64,000 bases of DNA from Catenuloplanes indicus. GTDB lineage: Bacteria > Actinomycetota > Actinomycetes > Mycobacteriales > Micromonosporaceae. Of the stretch, positions 15,760 through 24,005 are shown one piece after another. The translations under genes were made by a program, and so were the position numbers. The stretch covers positions 6,572,001 through 6,636,000 of the forward strand of contig NZ_JAUSUZ010000001.1 of the NCBI RefSeq assembly GCF_030813715.1, written 5' to 3'. Position 1 is the first letter of the stretch; every line of letters begins with the position of its first letter. Under the pieces are notes generated by a model. The model saw only the letters and a list, made by a program, of their open reading frames with translations. It searched no databases and was not told the DNA's origin.

Positions 15760-16602
15760 ATGCACCAGGTAGCCAGCGGTGGTCGTGGAACGGACACTCT
15801 GTGTGCCCCTGGGCAGCCGCGATCAATAAACCGGTGGCTGACGCTCGACGGCAGCTCGATCAACCGCAATGATGGGCCGGTGACGCCACGACCGGCTCCC
15901 CGGCACGAGGCCAGGCCTGCCGCGCACGAGGCAACTCCTGACTTCTCGCGCCCTGCCATGAACCCAGCACCCTCCCCTCGCATCCCCGGCAGCACCACCG
16001 GACCGGTCGACCCTCGCGGAAGAGGGCGACGCGGTGGCGGCGGCGACGGCGGCGAGGGCACCGGAGGCTTCGGCCCGACCGGCTCCGCCAAGAGCGAGGA
16101 CGCGCTCGTCCGCACGCTCTACGAGGAGCACGCCGGACCGCTGCTGATGTTCGTGCTGCGACTGACCGGTGGTGACCGGCAGCGCGCCGAGGACATCGTG
16201 CAGGAGACGCTGCTGCGGGCCTGGCGGAACGCGCACCGGCTGGGTGCGCAGGGACAGACTTCGCTTCGGCCGTGGCTGGTCACGGTCGCCCGGCGGATCG
16301 CCATCGACGATCACCGGAGCGAGAAGGCCCGCCCGACCGAGACCTACGACCGCGAGCTGGAGACGTTCCCGACGACATCCGACGAGACCGATCGGCTGTT
16401 GCAGGAAATGACCGTCTCCGACGCGTTGCGCACGCTCACCACGGCGCATCGGGAGATTCTGGTGGAGACTTACTTCAAGGGGCGCACGGTGCAGGAGGCC
16501 GCATCTGCGCTCGGGCTGCCGCTCGGCACCGCGAAGTCGCGCGTCTACTACGCGCTGCGGGCCCTGCGGTCGGCGCTTCAGGAGCGGGGGGTGACGGGGT
16601 GA
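15760..16602 (+). CDS. ECF sigma factor with long N-terminal extension
   Basis: A 280-residue extracytoplasmic-function sigma factor. Region 2 (about 118-180) contains 'YEEHAGPLLMFVLRL' and 'AEDIVQETLLRAWRN'; region 4 (about 215-275) contains 'TTAHREILVETYFKG' and 'LGLPLGTAKSRVYYALR'. An extension of about 113 residues rich in Pro/Gly/Arg precedes region 2. ATG 15760 has a strong GAGGAGG 5 nt upstream, so the extension is probably translated. A GTGA overlap couples it to the anti-sigma gene. Downstream genes encode envelope or exported proteins, the likely regulon. Confidence 0.92.
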   Translation: MHQVASGGRGTDTLCAPGQPRSINRWLTLDGSSINRNDGPVTPRPAPRHEARPAAHEATPDFSRPAMNPAPSPRIPGSTTGPVDPRGRGRRGGGGDGGEGTGGFGPTGSAKSEDALVRTLYEEHAGPLLMFVLRLTGGDRQRAEDIVQETLLRAWRNAHRLGAQGQTSLRPWLVTVARRIAIDDHRSEKARPTETYDRELETFPTTSDETDRLLQEMTVSDALRTLTTAHREILVETYFKGRTVQEAASALGLPLGTAKSRVYYALRALRSALQERGVTG

Positions 16603-17396
16603 ACGACCGATTCTCGACGTCGGCCCCGGAGGGGGCGTCGCCCCACACGGACGTGGGGTCGTACGCGATCGGCGCGCTCGACGAGTACGAGACGGCGCGT
16701 TTCGAGGAACACCTGATCGACTGCGACGAGTGCGCGGCCGAGCTGGAATCCCTGATGCCGGTCGTCGACGTGCTCAGCCGGGTGGATCCGCCGAGCTACG
16801 TGGCCGCGGAGCAGACCCACCGCGAGGGCCGGGTGCTGCAGCGGATGATGGGCACGGTCGGCAAGGAGCGCCGCCGGGCGCGCCGCCGACAGCTGGTCAC
16901 CAGCGCGGCCGCGGTGGTGATCCTGGCGGTGGTGACCACGCTGTCGCTGTTCGCCGGCGGTCAGATGTTCGGCGGCGACGGGGGCAGCACACCCGAGGCG
17001 CTGCCGTCGCAGCAGGGTGAGCTGCCGCCGGACCCCAACGGTCCCGGCATCGGCGGCCCGAGCGGCGGTGACCAGTTCCAGGCGACCGACCCGCGCAGCG
17101 GCGTGCAGCTGCTGGTGGACTTCCGGGAGAAGGACTGGGGCACGCAGGTCAACTTCATCGTCCGCAACATCAAGGACGTGGAGGAGTGCCGGCTGGTGCT
17201 GATCACCACGAACGGCAACGAGGAGGTCGTCACCAGCTGGAAGGTGCCGGCGGCCGGTTACGGTACCGCGGAGAACCCGAATCCGCTGGAGCTGTCCGCG
17301 CAGACCGCGCTCGACCGGTCGGACATCGCGTTCGCCTCGGTCCGCGCTATCTCGGACGACGACAAGAGCACCACGATGGTGACCGCGCCCAACTGA
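16599..17396 (+). CDS. Zinc-binding anti-sigma factor (ZAS type)
   Basis: A single-pass membrane regulator of 265 residues that should hold the upstream sigma factor inactive. The N-terminal ZAS motif H-x3-C-x2-C is read in EEHLIDCDECAAEL. A basic linker precedes one transmembrane helix (about 108-128), then a Pro/Gly linker and an extracytoplasmic domain of about 120 residues with 'VRNIKDVEECRLVLITTNG'. The start overlaps the sigma stop by GTGA. A strong terminator follows. Confidence 0.9.
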   Translation: MNDRFSTSAPEGASPHTDVGSYAIGALDEYETARFEEHLIDCDECAAELESLMPVVDVLSRVDPPSYVAAEQTHREGRVLQRMMGTVGKERRRARRRQLVTSAAAVVILAVVTTLSLFAGGQMFGGDGGSTPEALPSQQGELPPDPNGPGIGGPSGGDQFQATDPRSGVQLLVDFREKDWGTQVNFIVRNIKDVEECRLVLITTNGNEEVVTSWKVPAAGYGTAENPNPLELSAQTALDRSDIAFASVRAISDDDKSTTMVTAPN

Positions 17397-17410
17397 TCAC
17401 GCTTATCCGA

Positions 17411-17449
17411 AGAGCCGGGGCCCGTACTTCACGGGTCCCGGCTCTTTTT
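17411..17449 (+). terminator. Rho-independent terminator after sigma/anti-sigma operon
   Basis: A 15-bp stem (17411-17425 with 17431-17445, one G-U pair), a 5-nt loop and a run of five T. Confidence 0.92.
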
Positions 17450-17561
17450 GGTTCAACGGCTTGGTGTGAAATTGTCCACCGCCGATCCCCGATCCACTTC
17501 GAGGCGACGTGCGTATTCACCGGCAGAACGGAAAAGCGGACGAACCCTCAGGGAGATCAAC

Positions 17562-18272
17562 GTGGTTACCCAGAAGCGAACCCTTCTCGCCATGACCGGC
17601 ACCATGGGTGCGCTCGCCGCGGCGCTGATGCTGGCGTCGGGTTGCGCCCCGGTCAGCTACGACACCGCTGGAGAGGGGAACCAGGTCCCCGCGGCGAACT
17701 CCGTGAGCGAGTCCGCGGACCCTGAGGCCAGCGCCGACCCGGAGGCGTCCGAGGCGCCCGAGGAGGAGGAAGAGGAGGTCGAGCTCGCTCCCGAGCAGCT
17801 GACCGAGAAGCTCATCAAGCAGTCTCCGGACCAGATGGGTGACGTGGTCGCGAACGAGGAGGGCTACCTGCTCTACCGCTTCGACAAGGACAGCAACAAG
17901 CCGGCCATCTCCAACTGCAACGGCGACTGCGCGCTGGTCTGGCCGCCGGCGCTGACTGACGGCGAGCCGGAGCTGGAGGGCATCGACGAGGAGCTGGTCG
18001 GCACCGTGCTCCGGTCGGACGGCACCCGTCAGCTGACGCTGGACGGCTGGCCGCTGTACACCTACATCGGTGACGAGAAGCCGGGCCAGTGGAAGGGCCA
18101 GAAGGTCGGCGGCACCTGGTTCAACGTCCAGCCGGACGGCAAGAAGAACCTGAACTGCCTCCCCGAGGGCACCCCGAAGGCGGTGCCGGTGCCCAAGAAG
18201 GAGGACGGCAAGGGTGGTGCCGCACCGGCGCCGAGCGCCTCGGGTTCCGCCTCGAGTGACTACGACTACTGA
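17562..18272 (+). CDS. Lipoprotein with secreted repeat domain (COG4315-like)
   Basis: A 236-residue exported lipoprotein. The signal peptide ends in lipobox LASGC (about residue 28). An acidic Glu-rich linker follows, then two copies of the 'secreted repeat of unknown function' type: 'GYLLYRFDKDSN' with CNGDCALVWPP, and 'DGWPLYTYIGDEKPGQWKG' with GTWFNV. GTG 17562 has GGGAG 6 nt upstream. Members commonly sit beside ECF sigma/anti-sigma pairs; the cysteine-aromatic pattern hints at a redox or heme-related role, which is speculative. Confidence 0.85.
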   Translation: MVTQKRTLLAMTGTMGALAAALMLASGCAPVSYDTAGEGNQVPAANSVSESADPEASADPEASEAPEEEEEEVELAPEQLTEKLIKQSPDQMGDVVANEEGYLLYRFDKDSNKPAISNCNGDCALVWPPALTDGEPELEGIDEELVGTVLRSDGTRQLTLDGWPLYTYIGDEKPGQWKGQKVGGTWFNVQPDGKKNLNCLPEGTPKAVPVPKKEDGKGGAAPAPSASGSASSDYDY

Positions 18273-18293
18273 TCGCAATTAGGCGATAACGGA

Positions 18294-18326
18294 AAGGGCC
18301 GGCCGCGTTGAATGCGGCCGGCCCTT
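18294..18326 (+). terminator. Terminator hairpin after lipoprotein gene
   Basis: A perfect 13-bp GC-rich stem (18294-18306 with 18314-18326) and a 7-nt loop, 21 bp after the stop. Confidence 0.8.
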
Positions 18327-18473
18327 CGCATTCGGCGGGTCTTTTCGGAGCATCACCCGAACGGGTGAAGATCCAGGTTCAGAAGAAATTCGATTAATCA
18401 ATTTTCGATGGCTTGAACCCTCCGGACCCCGAAATCCGTGAAGCGTGATGTGTCGACTAGTGGAGGTGAAGTG

Positions 18474-19241
18474 ATGGCGGCTGTGCGGCTCCGGCGCCGG
18501 GGTGCTCGCGCGGTTTCCACCCTCGCGATCCTGGGGGCTGTCCTGTTCTCGGCGCCCGCCGTGGCGTTCGCCCAAGCGCCGACCCCCGAAGTGGTGGATC
18601 CGGCCGCGCAGGACCCGTCCGGCCCGATCACGTCCGCGGACGAGCAGTTCGTGATCGCGGTGCGGCTCGCGGGTCTGTGGGAGATCCCCGCCGGTGACAT
18701 GGCCTCCGAGAAGGGCGAGTCGCAGCGGGTGAAGGAGGTCGGCGAGGCTCTCCGTGAGCAGCATAAAGAGCTCGACGGACTGGCCGTGGACGCCGCCGCG
18801 AAACTGAACATCCAGCTGCCGAACGAGCCGAACCAGGACCAGTCGAACTGGCTGGCTGAGATGGAAGCGGCCGAAGGGGCGGAGTTCGACGAGATCTTCG
18901 TGGCCCGGTTGCGCGCCGCACACGGCAAGATCATCCCGGTGGTCAGCACGATCCGCGCCGCGACCCGTAATGACGTCGTCCGCGCGCTGGCCCAGCAGAC
19001 CAATGCCTTCGTCATGACTCACTTGACGCTGCTGGAGAGCACCGACCTCGTGAACTACGCCGGACTGCCTGCCGCGCCCAACGCGCAGGCCGACCCGGTC
19101 ACCGGTGCCAACGCGCTGCTGGCGGCGGCGCAGGCACGCGGTGCCACCGGCGGCTTCGACACGACCGCCATCTGGCTGGTCCTGGTCGTGGCCGTGGTGG
19201 CCGGCGCGTTCGGCGCCGTTCGCATCATCCGAAGTCGATAA
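18474..19241 (+). CDS. DUF4142 exported protein
   Basis: A 255-residue protein with a signal peptide (about 1-36), a helical DUF4142-type domain about 50-200 ('DEQFVIAVRLAGLWEIPAGD', 'LREQHKELDGLAVD') and a C-terminal membrane helix (about 230-250) with a basic tail. It should be tethered to the membrane facing outward. ATG 18474 was chosen: GGAGG (18462-18466) lies 7 nt upstream. It lies between two other exported proteins behind the sigma operon. The biochemical role of DUF4142 is unknown. Confidence 0.82.
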   Translation: MAAVRLRRRGARAVSTLAILGAVLFSAPAVAFAQAPTPEVVDPAAQDPSGPITSADEQFVIAVRLAGLWEIPAGDMASEKGESQRVKEVGEALREQHKELDGLAVDAAAKLNIQLPNEPNQDQSNWLAEMEAAEGAEFDEIFVARLRAAHGKIIPVVSTIRAATRNDVVRALAQQTNAFVMTHLTLLESTDLVNYAGLPAAPNAQADPVTGANALLAAAQARGATGGFDTTAIWLVLVVAVVAGAFGAVRIIRSR

Positions 19242-19301
19242 AAGCGCTGCCTCAACCCCAACCCGGCAACGCTCGATCTGCAGTAAGGAAGGTTGCCCGT
19301 C

Positions 19302-20372
19302 ATGCCCAGGTGGACGGATAAGCTCAGGTACTCCCTGGCAACGCGGAACAGGAAGATCGTCGCCGCTGTCGCGACCGTCGCGGTGTTCGGTGGCATCATC
19401 GCCGTCACCCAGGTGTCGAACGCGGCGACCAACCGGCGCAACAACCCGAACCGGGGACAGGCCTGCCAGGCGGCGCCACAGCCGCAGGTGAGCGCCACGA
19501 CGTACCCGCGCAACGGTCGTGGCTCGTTCATCGACGAGAACGGGCGCCGGCAGAACGTCGGTGACGGCCAGGCCTCCGAGCAGGAGATCAACGAGGCCCG
19601 TCAGCGCAACCGCCGGAACCGGGGCTGCCGGCCGGCCTCGCCGCCGCCGGCCGCGACCCCGTCCAGCACCACCGGCAACAACAACGGCGGTGGCAACAAC
19701 AACGGCGGTGGCAACAACAACGGCGGTGGCAACAACAACGGCGGTGGCAACAACAACGGCGGCGGGAACAACAACGGCGGTCAGAACCCGGGTGCCGGTG
19801 AGGGTACGGTCCGCGAGGACACCAACGGGCTCGCGATCCTCGGCGACGACTGCGGCGAGAGCCAGCTGCAGCCGCACACCGGTTTCCAGGAGGGCAATCG
19901 CTGCGTCGACACCGAGTTCGGTGAGGTCGGCAGCGCCGCCAACAACCCCTCGCTGCTGATCACCGACATCCCGGACAACGTGGGTGTGAACCAGCCGTTC
20001 ACCATCTCGGTCTCCACCCGCAACCTGGTCCGTGACCGCTTCCTGGGTGCCGCCGCCGGTGGTTACTACCTGGAGAGCTCCTTCCTGAACGACGACGGCC
20101 TGGTCCGCGGTCACTTCCACACCGCCTGCCGGATTCTGCAGAACAACAACGAGGCCCCGGACGCGGCTCCGGCCCCGGCGTTCTTCGTCGCGACCGAGGA
20201 CGGCGGCGGCGGCCGCGCCCCCGACACCGTGCAGATCAACGTGCCGGGCCTCCCGGCGGCCGGTGAGTTCCAGTGCACCGTCTGGGCCGGTGACGGCTCG
20301 CACCGCACGCCGATGATGGAGCGCGCGAACCAGACCCCGGCGATCGACTCCGCCCGGGTGCAGGTCGGCTGA
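19302..20372 (+). CDS. Secreted protein with NNNGGG linker and fungal-like C-terminal domain
   Basis: A 356-residue exported protein. A basic N-terminus and hydrophobic segment (about 20-44) precede a 'RRNRG'-rich region, then six NNNGGG units (about 125-160), then a beta-rich domain to the end. The C-terminal domain has 'SLLITDIPDNVGVNQPFTIS', a GHFHT motif and 'GDGSHRTPMM'. From memory its layout resembles abundant secreted fungal proteins of unknown function with GHTH and SNHQPV motifs. ATG 19302 has AAGGAAGG 9 nt upstream. It is last of the three exported genes after the sigma locus and has a strong terminator. Confidence 0.8.
   Translation: MPRWTDKLRYSLATRNRKIVAAVATVAVFGGIIAVTQVSNAATNRRNNPNRGQACQAAPQPQVSATTYPRNGRGSFIDENGRRQNVGDGQASEQEINEARQRNRRNRGCRPASPPPAATPSSTTGNNNGGGNNNGGGNNNGGGNNNGGGNNNGGGNNNGGQNPGAGEGTVREDTNGLAILGDDCGESQLQPHTGFQEGNRCVDTEFGEVGSAANNPSLLITDIPDNVGVNQPFTISVSTRNLVRDRFLGAAAGGYYLESSFLNDDGLVRGHFHTACRILQNNNEAPDAAPAPAFFVATEDGGGGRAPDTVQINVPGLPAAGEFQCTVWAGDGSHRTPMMERANQTPAIDSARVQVG
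19674..19781 (+). repeat. 18-bp in-frame tandem repeat encoding NNNGGG
   Basis: Six units of GGCAACAACAACGGCGGT (the last two slightly diverged) inside the secreted-protein gene. Such a repeat can vary in copy number by slippage. Confidence 0.9.
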
Positions 20373-20444
20373 CACGTCCCGAGGTACCGGCCGCCGTCAC
20401 TGGACCTACCCCCCTCGTGACGGGCGGCCGGCGCCAAGGGCTCT

Positions 20445-20494
20445 GAAGAGGCGGTGCCGGGGCATGTGAAGGGATGCCCCGGCACCGCTTCTTC
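20445..20494 (+). terminator. Long terminator hairpin
   Basis: A 21-bp stem (20445-20465 with 20474-20494, one G-T pair) and an 8-nt loop, ending TTCTTC. It closes the exported-protein gene. Confidence 0.85.
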
Positions 20495-20523
20495 GCGTCC
20501 CGGTCCGGTGGCACACTGGCGAC

Positions 20524-21420
20524 GTGCTTCGTCTACCGCTGCCCGAGGGCTACCACCTCCCCGGCTCGACGCGGTACCTCGGACTGGGGCGTTCCGACCC
20601 GTCCGCCCGGTTCGTCGACGGTGTGTTCTGGTTCGCGGCGCACACGCCGGACGGCCCGGGCTCGCTCAGCCTCACCCGGGACGGCGCGGCGCTGACCGCC
20701 CGCGCGTACGGGGCCGGGGCCGGGTGGCTCCTGACGCATGCCGGTGCCATCGCCGGGCTGGACGACGACGTCACCGGATTTCCCGCGGTTGCCGCCGGGC
20801 ATCCGGTCGTCGCGGAACTCGCCCGGGTGCATCGGGGCGTCCGGCTTCCCGCCACCGGGCTGGTCTTCCCGCGGCTGGTGCGCGCGATCCTGGAGCAGAA
20901 GGTCACCGGCAAGGAGGCGTTCCGCGGCTGGTCCGGCCTGGTCCGCCGGTACGGGACACCGGCGCCCGGACCGTGCCCCGACCTGTGGGTGCCGCCGGCC
21001 GCCGACGTGGTCGCCGGCCTCGCCTACTGGGCGCTGCACCCGCTCGGCGTGGAACAGCGCCGCGCCCAGACCGTCCTCCGCGCCGCCACGCTCGCCGCGA
21101 CGCTGTCCCGCTGCACCGACTCGGCGACACTGACCCGGCGCCTGCTCGACATCCCCGGCGTCGGACCGTGGACCGCCGCCGAAACGGTCCGCACCGTGTG
21201 CGGCGACGCGGACGCGGTCAGCGTCGGCGACTTCCACATCCCGAACACGGTCGCATGGGGCCTGGCGGGGGAGGCCCGCGGTGACGACGCGCGCATGCTG
21301 GCGCTGCTGGCCCCGTTCGCCGGCCATCGCGGGCGGGTGTGCGTCCTGCTGGAGGCCGCCGGCATCGCGGCGCCGCGCTTCGGGCCCCGGATGCCGATCC
21401 GGTCGTTCGCCCGGTTCTAG
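20524..21420 (+). CDS. AlkA-like DNA-3-methyladenine glycosylase
   Basis: A base-excision repair glycosylase of 298 residues, HhH-GPD superfamily. The N-terminal domain is followed by 'LVRAILEQKVTGKEAFRGW' and the helix-hairpin-helix 'LLDIPGVGPWTAAETV', with the catalytic aspartate in VSVGDFHIP. It should remove alkylated bases. GTG 20524 is the first start after the upstream terminator. It converges on the MarR-type regulator. Confidence 0.88.
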   Translation: MLRLPLPEGYHLPGSTRYLGLGRSDPSARFVDGVFWFAAHTPDGPGSLSLTRDGAALTARAYGAGAGWLLTHAGAIAGLDDDVTGFPAVAAGHPVVAELARVHRGVRLPATGLVFPRLVRAILEQKVTGKEAFRGWSGLVRRYGTPAPGPCPDLWVPPAADVVAGLAYWALHPLGVEQRRAQTVLRAATLAATLSRCTDSATLTRRLLDIPGVGPWTAAETVRTVCGDADAVSVGDFHIPNTVAWGLAGEARGDDARMLALLAPFAGHRGRVCVLLEAAGIAAPRFGPRMPIRSFARF

Positions 21421-21421
21421 G

Positions 21422-21474
21422 TCCTGTATCGAAGTGGATGGCCGGGCTGCGGCGAGGCCCACTTCGATACAGGA
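21422..21474. terminator. Bidirectional hairpin between convergent genes
   Basis: A perfect 16-bp inverted repeat (21422-21437 with 21459-21474) fills the 55-bp gap between the glycosylase and regulator stops. The 21-nt loop is GC-rich and there is no T-run. Confidence 0.65.
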
Positions 21475-21475
21475 G

Positions 21476-22210
21476 CTAGGGAAGATCCTGATCGGCGGCT
21501 GACCGCTCCGGCGCGGAGCGAAGGACGGCCCGCGCCTGGTCGGCGGCCCGGGTGATGCTCTCACTGATGAAATCCAGGAAGCGGGCGACGTTCTCCAGGC
21601 GGGCCGCCGCGGACGTGTCCGGACCGAGCACGGCGGCACCCTGGCGGGCGACGGCGACGAGCTGGTCGTTGGCCCGCGCGCTGGCGACGGTCGCCTGGTA
21701 GAAGAGTTCGTCGTCGACGATGTAACGGTCGCGGCGGCGCTCGTCCCGCTCGCGGCGGACCAGGCTCTGACTCTCCAGGAAGGCAATCGCCTTGGAGACG
21801 GACGCCGGGCTGACCCGCATCCGCCGGGCCAGCTCGGCCGCGGTCAGGCTGCCGCTTTCGGTGATGAAGAGGCAGGTCAGGACGTGGGCGCCCATGCGGG
21901 ACAGGCCCGAGGCCATGAGCACGGTCGTGAGCGTCTCCGCGTACTCGGTGACGGCGGCGGTGTCCCGCCCGTCCGGGCCGGCCGATCCGGGACCGCGGGC
22001 GGCCGCACGACCGCGGTGCGCGCGGCGTTCGGTGGCCCGGTGCGCCAGGTCGGCGCGGTACCCGTGCGGGCCGCCGTTGCGCATCACCTCGCGGGTGACC
22101 GTGGAGGTCGGCCGGTCGAGGCGCCGGGCGATCTCGGCGTAGGGCAGATCGTCGGCCAGGCCCAGCGCGATCTGCTGACGCTCCTGCTGGGTGAGTCTGC
22201 CTCCGGGCAT
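21476..22210 (-). CDS. IS30-type HTH fused to MarR-family regulator
   Basis: A 244-residue regulator with two DNA-binding modules. The N-terminus ('LTQQERQQIALGLADD', 'AEIARRLDRPTSTVTREV', RNGG) looks like the HTH of IS30 transposases. After a linker, residues about 85-200 form a MarR/GbsR-like winged helix ('LTAAELARRMRVSPASVSKA' and a wing with RRERDERRRDRYIV). ATG 22210 has GAGGAG 8 nt upstream; the overlapping GTG at 22213 has 5 nt. It is divergent from the DUF4097 and hydrolase operon, the probable target. Confidence 0.85.
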   Translation of the reverse strand: MPGGRLTQQERQQIALGLADDLPYAEIARRLDRPTSTVTREVMRNGGPHGYRADLAHRATERRAHRGRAAARGPGSAGPDGRDTAAVTEYAETLTTVLMASGLSRMGAHVLTCLFITESGSLTAAELARRMRVSPASVSKAIAFLESQSLVRRERDERRRDRYIVDDELFYQATVASARANDQLVAVARQGAAVLGPDTSAAARLENVARFLDFISESITRAADQARAVLRSAPERSAADQDLP

Positions 22211-22268
22211 CACGGACTCCTCGATAGGTCGGTCGCGACCGGGCCACGATAGCGTTCACCGTCCGTCA

Positions 22269-22361
22269 TTGCAAAGGCCGCTCGATCGCGCATTGCGTTA
22301 CCGCTCATTTCGTTGCAACGATCTAAGCGTCTTGAGCTGGTCTTATGCCAAACGATTGCAA
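22269..22361. promoter_or_regulatory. Three spaced TTGCAA palindromes, candidate operators
   Basis: TTGCAA occurs at 22269-22274, 22313-22318 (within the palindrome CGTTGCAACG) and 22356-22361 (within GATTGCAATC). They are spaced 44 and 43 bp apart, about four helical turns, in the divergent gap. They are candidate sites for the adjacent two-HTH regulator. Confidence 0.5.
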
Positions 22362-22438
22362 TCAGATAGTTGCCGCTTCGTGGAAAGCAACGTAGCGTTT
22401 CCCATGTCAGAAACGAGGCACGAGCACTGGAGAACACC

Positions 22439-23104
22439 ATGCAGACCTTCGTCACCCCCGCCCCGATCGCCGCCGTCCTCGACGTTCCGGCCGGGCGCGT
22501 CCAGTTCATCGCCGCCGCCCGCGCCGACACCGTCGTCGAGGTGCGCCCGGCCGACCCCGGCCGGAGCCGCGACGTCCGGGCCGCCGAGCAGACCACCGTC
22601 ACGTACGCCGACGGTGCGCTGCGGATCCAGTCCGCCCAGTCGTCGCACAGGCTGCTCGGCCCGGGCGGATCCGTCGAGGTCACGGTCCAGCTGCCGGCCG
22701 GCTCGCGGATCGAGGGCAGGACCGCCGGCACGGAGGTGCGGGGCGTCGGCCGGCTCGGCGACGTCAGCTTCGAGGGCGCCCACCGGCGCATCAAGATCGA
22801 CGAGGCGGCGAGCGTACGGCTGACCGCGACCGACGGTGACGTCGAAGTCGGCCGCCTCACCGGACCCGCCGAGATCAGCACCGGCCGCGGTGACATCCGG
22901 ATCGCCGAGGCCGTCCGGGGCACTCTCCTCCTCACCACCCAGCAGGGCGACATCACGGTCGCCGCCGCCACCGGCGTCTCGGCCACGCTGGACGCCGGCA
23001 CCGGTCACGGCCGGGTCAGCAACGCCCTCCGCAACGACGGCACCGCCGCTCTCGACATCCGCGCCACCACCGCGCTGGGCGACGTCACCGCCCGCAGCCT
23101 CTGA
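22439..23104 (+). CDS. DUF4097 beta-repeat protein
   Basis: A 221-residue protein with no signal peptide, made of repeated short beta strands (DUF4097/DUF4098 adhesin-like fold): 'GDVEVGRLTGPAEISTGRGD', 'GDITVAAATG', 'GHGRVSNAL'. ATG 22439 has GGAGA about 6 nt upstream. It is followed after 61 bp by a hydrolase with its own ribosome-binding site. In actinobacteria this pair is often seen beside an HTH regulator, as here. Cellular role unknown. Confidence 0.82.
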   Translation: MQTFVTPAPIAAVLDVPAGRVQFIAAARADTVVEVRPADPGRSRDVRAAEQTTVTYADGALRIQSAQSSHRLLGPGGSVEVTVQLPAGSRIEGRTAGTEVRGVGRLGDVSFEGAHRRIKIDEAASVRLTATDGDVEVGRLTGPAEISTGRGDIRIAEAVRGTLLLTTQQGDITVAAATGVSATLDAGTGHGRVSNALRNDGTAALDIRATTALGDVTARSL

Positions 23105-23165
23105 CCCCTCCGGCCGCGCGGGTGCGCGGTCGCACACCCCTCGAACACTCGCTAAGGAGCACGAC

Positions 23166-24005
23166 ATGACCAGCACCGGCACTCCGTGGACCGGCATGAT
23201 CCCGATCGACGACACCGCTCTCGCCTGCACCGACACCGGCGGCACCGGCATTCCGGTCGTCTACCTGAACGGGCAGTTCGCGACGCAGGGCTACTGGCGG
23301 AGGGTCATCGCCGGCCTCGGCCCCGCCTGGCGGCACATCACCTACGACGAGCGCGCCCGCGGCCGGAAGTCGAAGACGTCGGCCGACTACTCGTTCGCGG
23401 CCGGCATCCGCGACGTCGACGCCGTCCTCGCGGCCCGCGGGGTGGACCGGGCGCTGGTGGTCGGGTGGTCCTACGGCGCTTTCCTCGGGGCGCACTGGGC
23501 CGCCCGCAACCCGGACCGCGCGATCGGTGCGGTCCTGGTCGACGGCGCGATGCCGCACGACTGGCTGGACGACGCCATGGAGGAACGGATCCGGACGATG
23601 TTCCGGCGGATGGCCTGGTTCATGCCGCTGCTGCGCCCGACCGGCCTGGTACCGCGACTGAACGCCGAACAGCAGGCGGCGAGCAACATCGAGCTCGGGA
23701 GGCTCTCCCGGGAACGCGAACTCGGCCCGGTCATGGACCGCATCACCGTCCCTACCCGCTACGTCCTGGCGTCCGGCACGTCGCTCGGCAGCAGGGGTGA
23801 CGAGCAGGAGGTGATCCGTGCGGGTCTGGACGAGGTGGTGGCGCGCAACCCGCACATCCGGATCAGCGCCAAGGTCGCCAGCAACCACAGCATGATCCTG
23901 CGCAAGGATCACGCGGCCGTGGCCGCGGCGGTCCGGGAGGTCGCGGGTGCGGCGCAGGGCTCAGCGGTTGCGGGTGGCGGTCTCGTACGCGGCGCGGGCG
24001 GCTGA
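23166..24005 (+). CDS. Alpha/beta-fold hydrolase
   Basis: A cytosolic hydrolase of 279 residues. Nucleophile elbow GWSYGA (Ser about 104), a probable acid in the 'RYVLASGTSLGS' region and the catalytic His in 'ASNHSMILRKDH'. The substrate is not evident. AAGGAG lies 7 nt before ATG 23166. The 3' end overlaps the nurA 3' end by 45 bp. Confidence 0.85.
   Translation: MTSTGTPWTGMIPIDDTALACTDTGGTGIPVVYLNGQFATQGYWRRVIAGLGPAWRHITYDERARGRKSKTSADYSFAAGIRDVDAVLAARGVDRALVVGWSYGAFLGAHWAARNPDRAIGAVLVDGAMPHDWLDDAMEERIRTMFRRMAWFMPLLRPTGLVPRLNAEQQAASNIELGRLSRERELGPVMDRITVPTRYVLASGTSLGSRGDEQEVIRAGLDEVVARNPHIRISAKVASNHSMILRKDHAAVAAAVREVAGAAQGSAVAGGGLVRGAGG

Noticed and set aside
19674..19781. CRISPR-like repeats
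   Set aside because: Contiguous 18-bp in-frame units without spacers, coding for NNNGGG.
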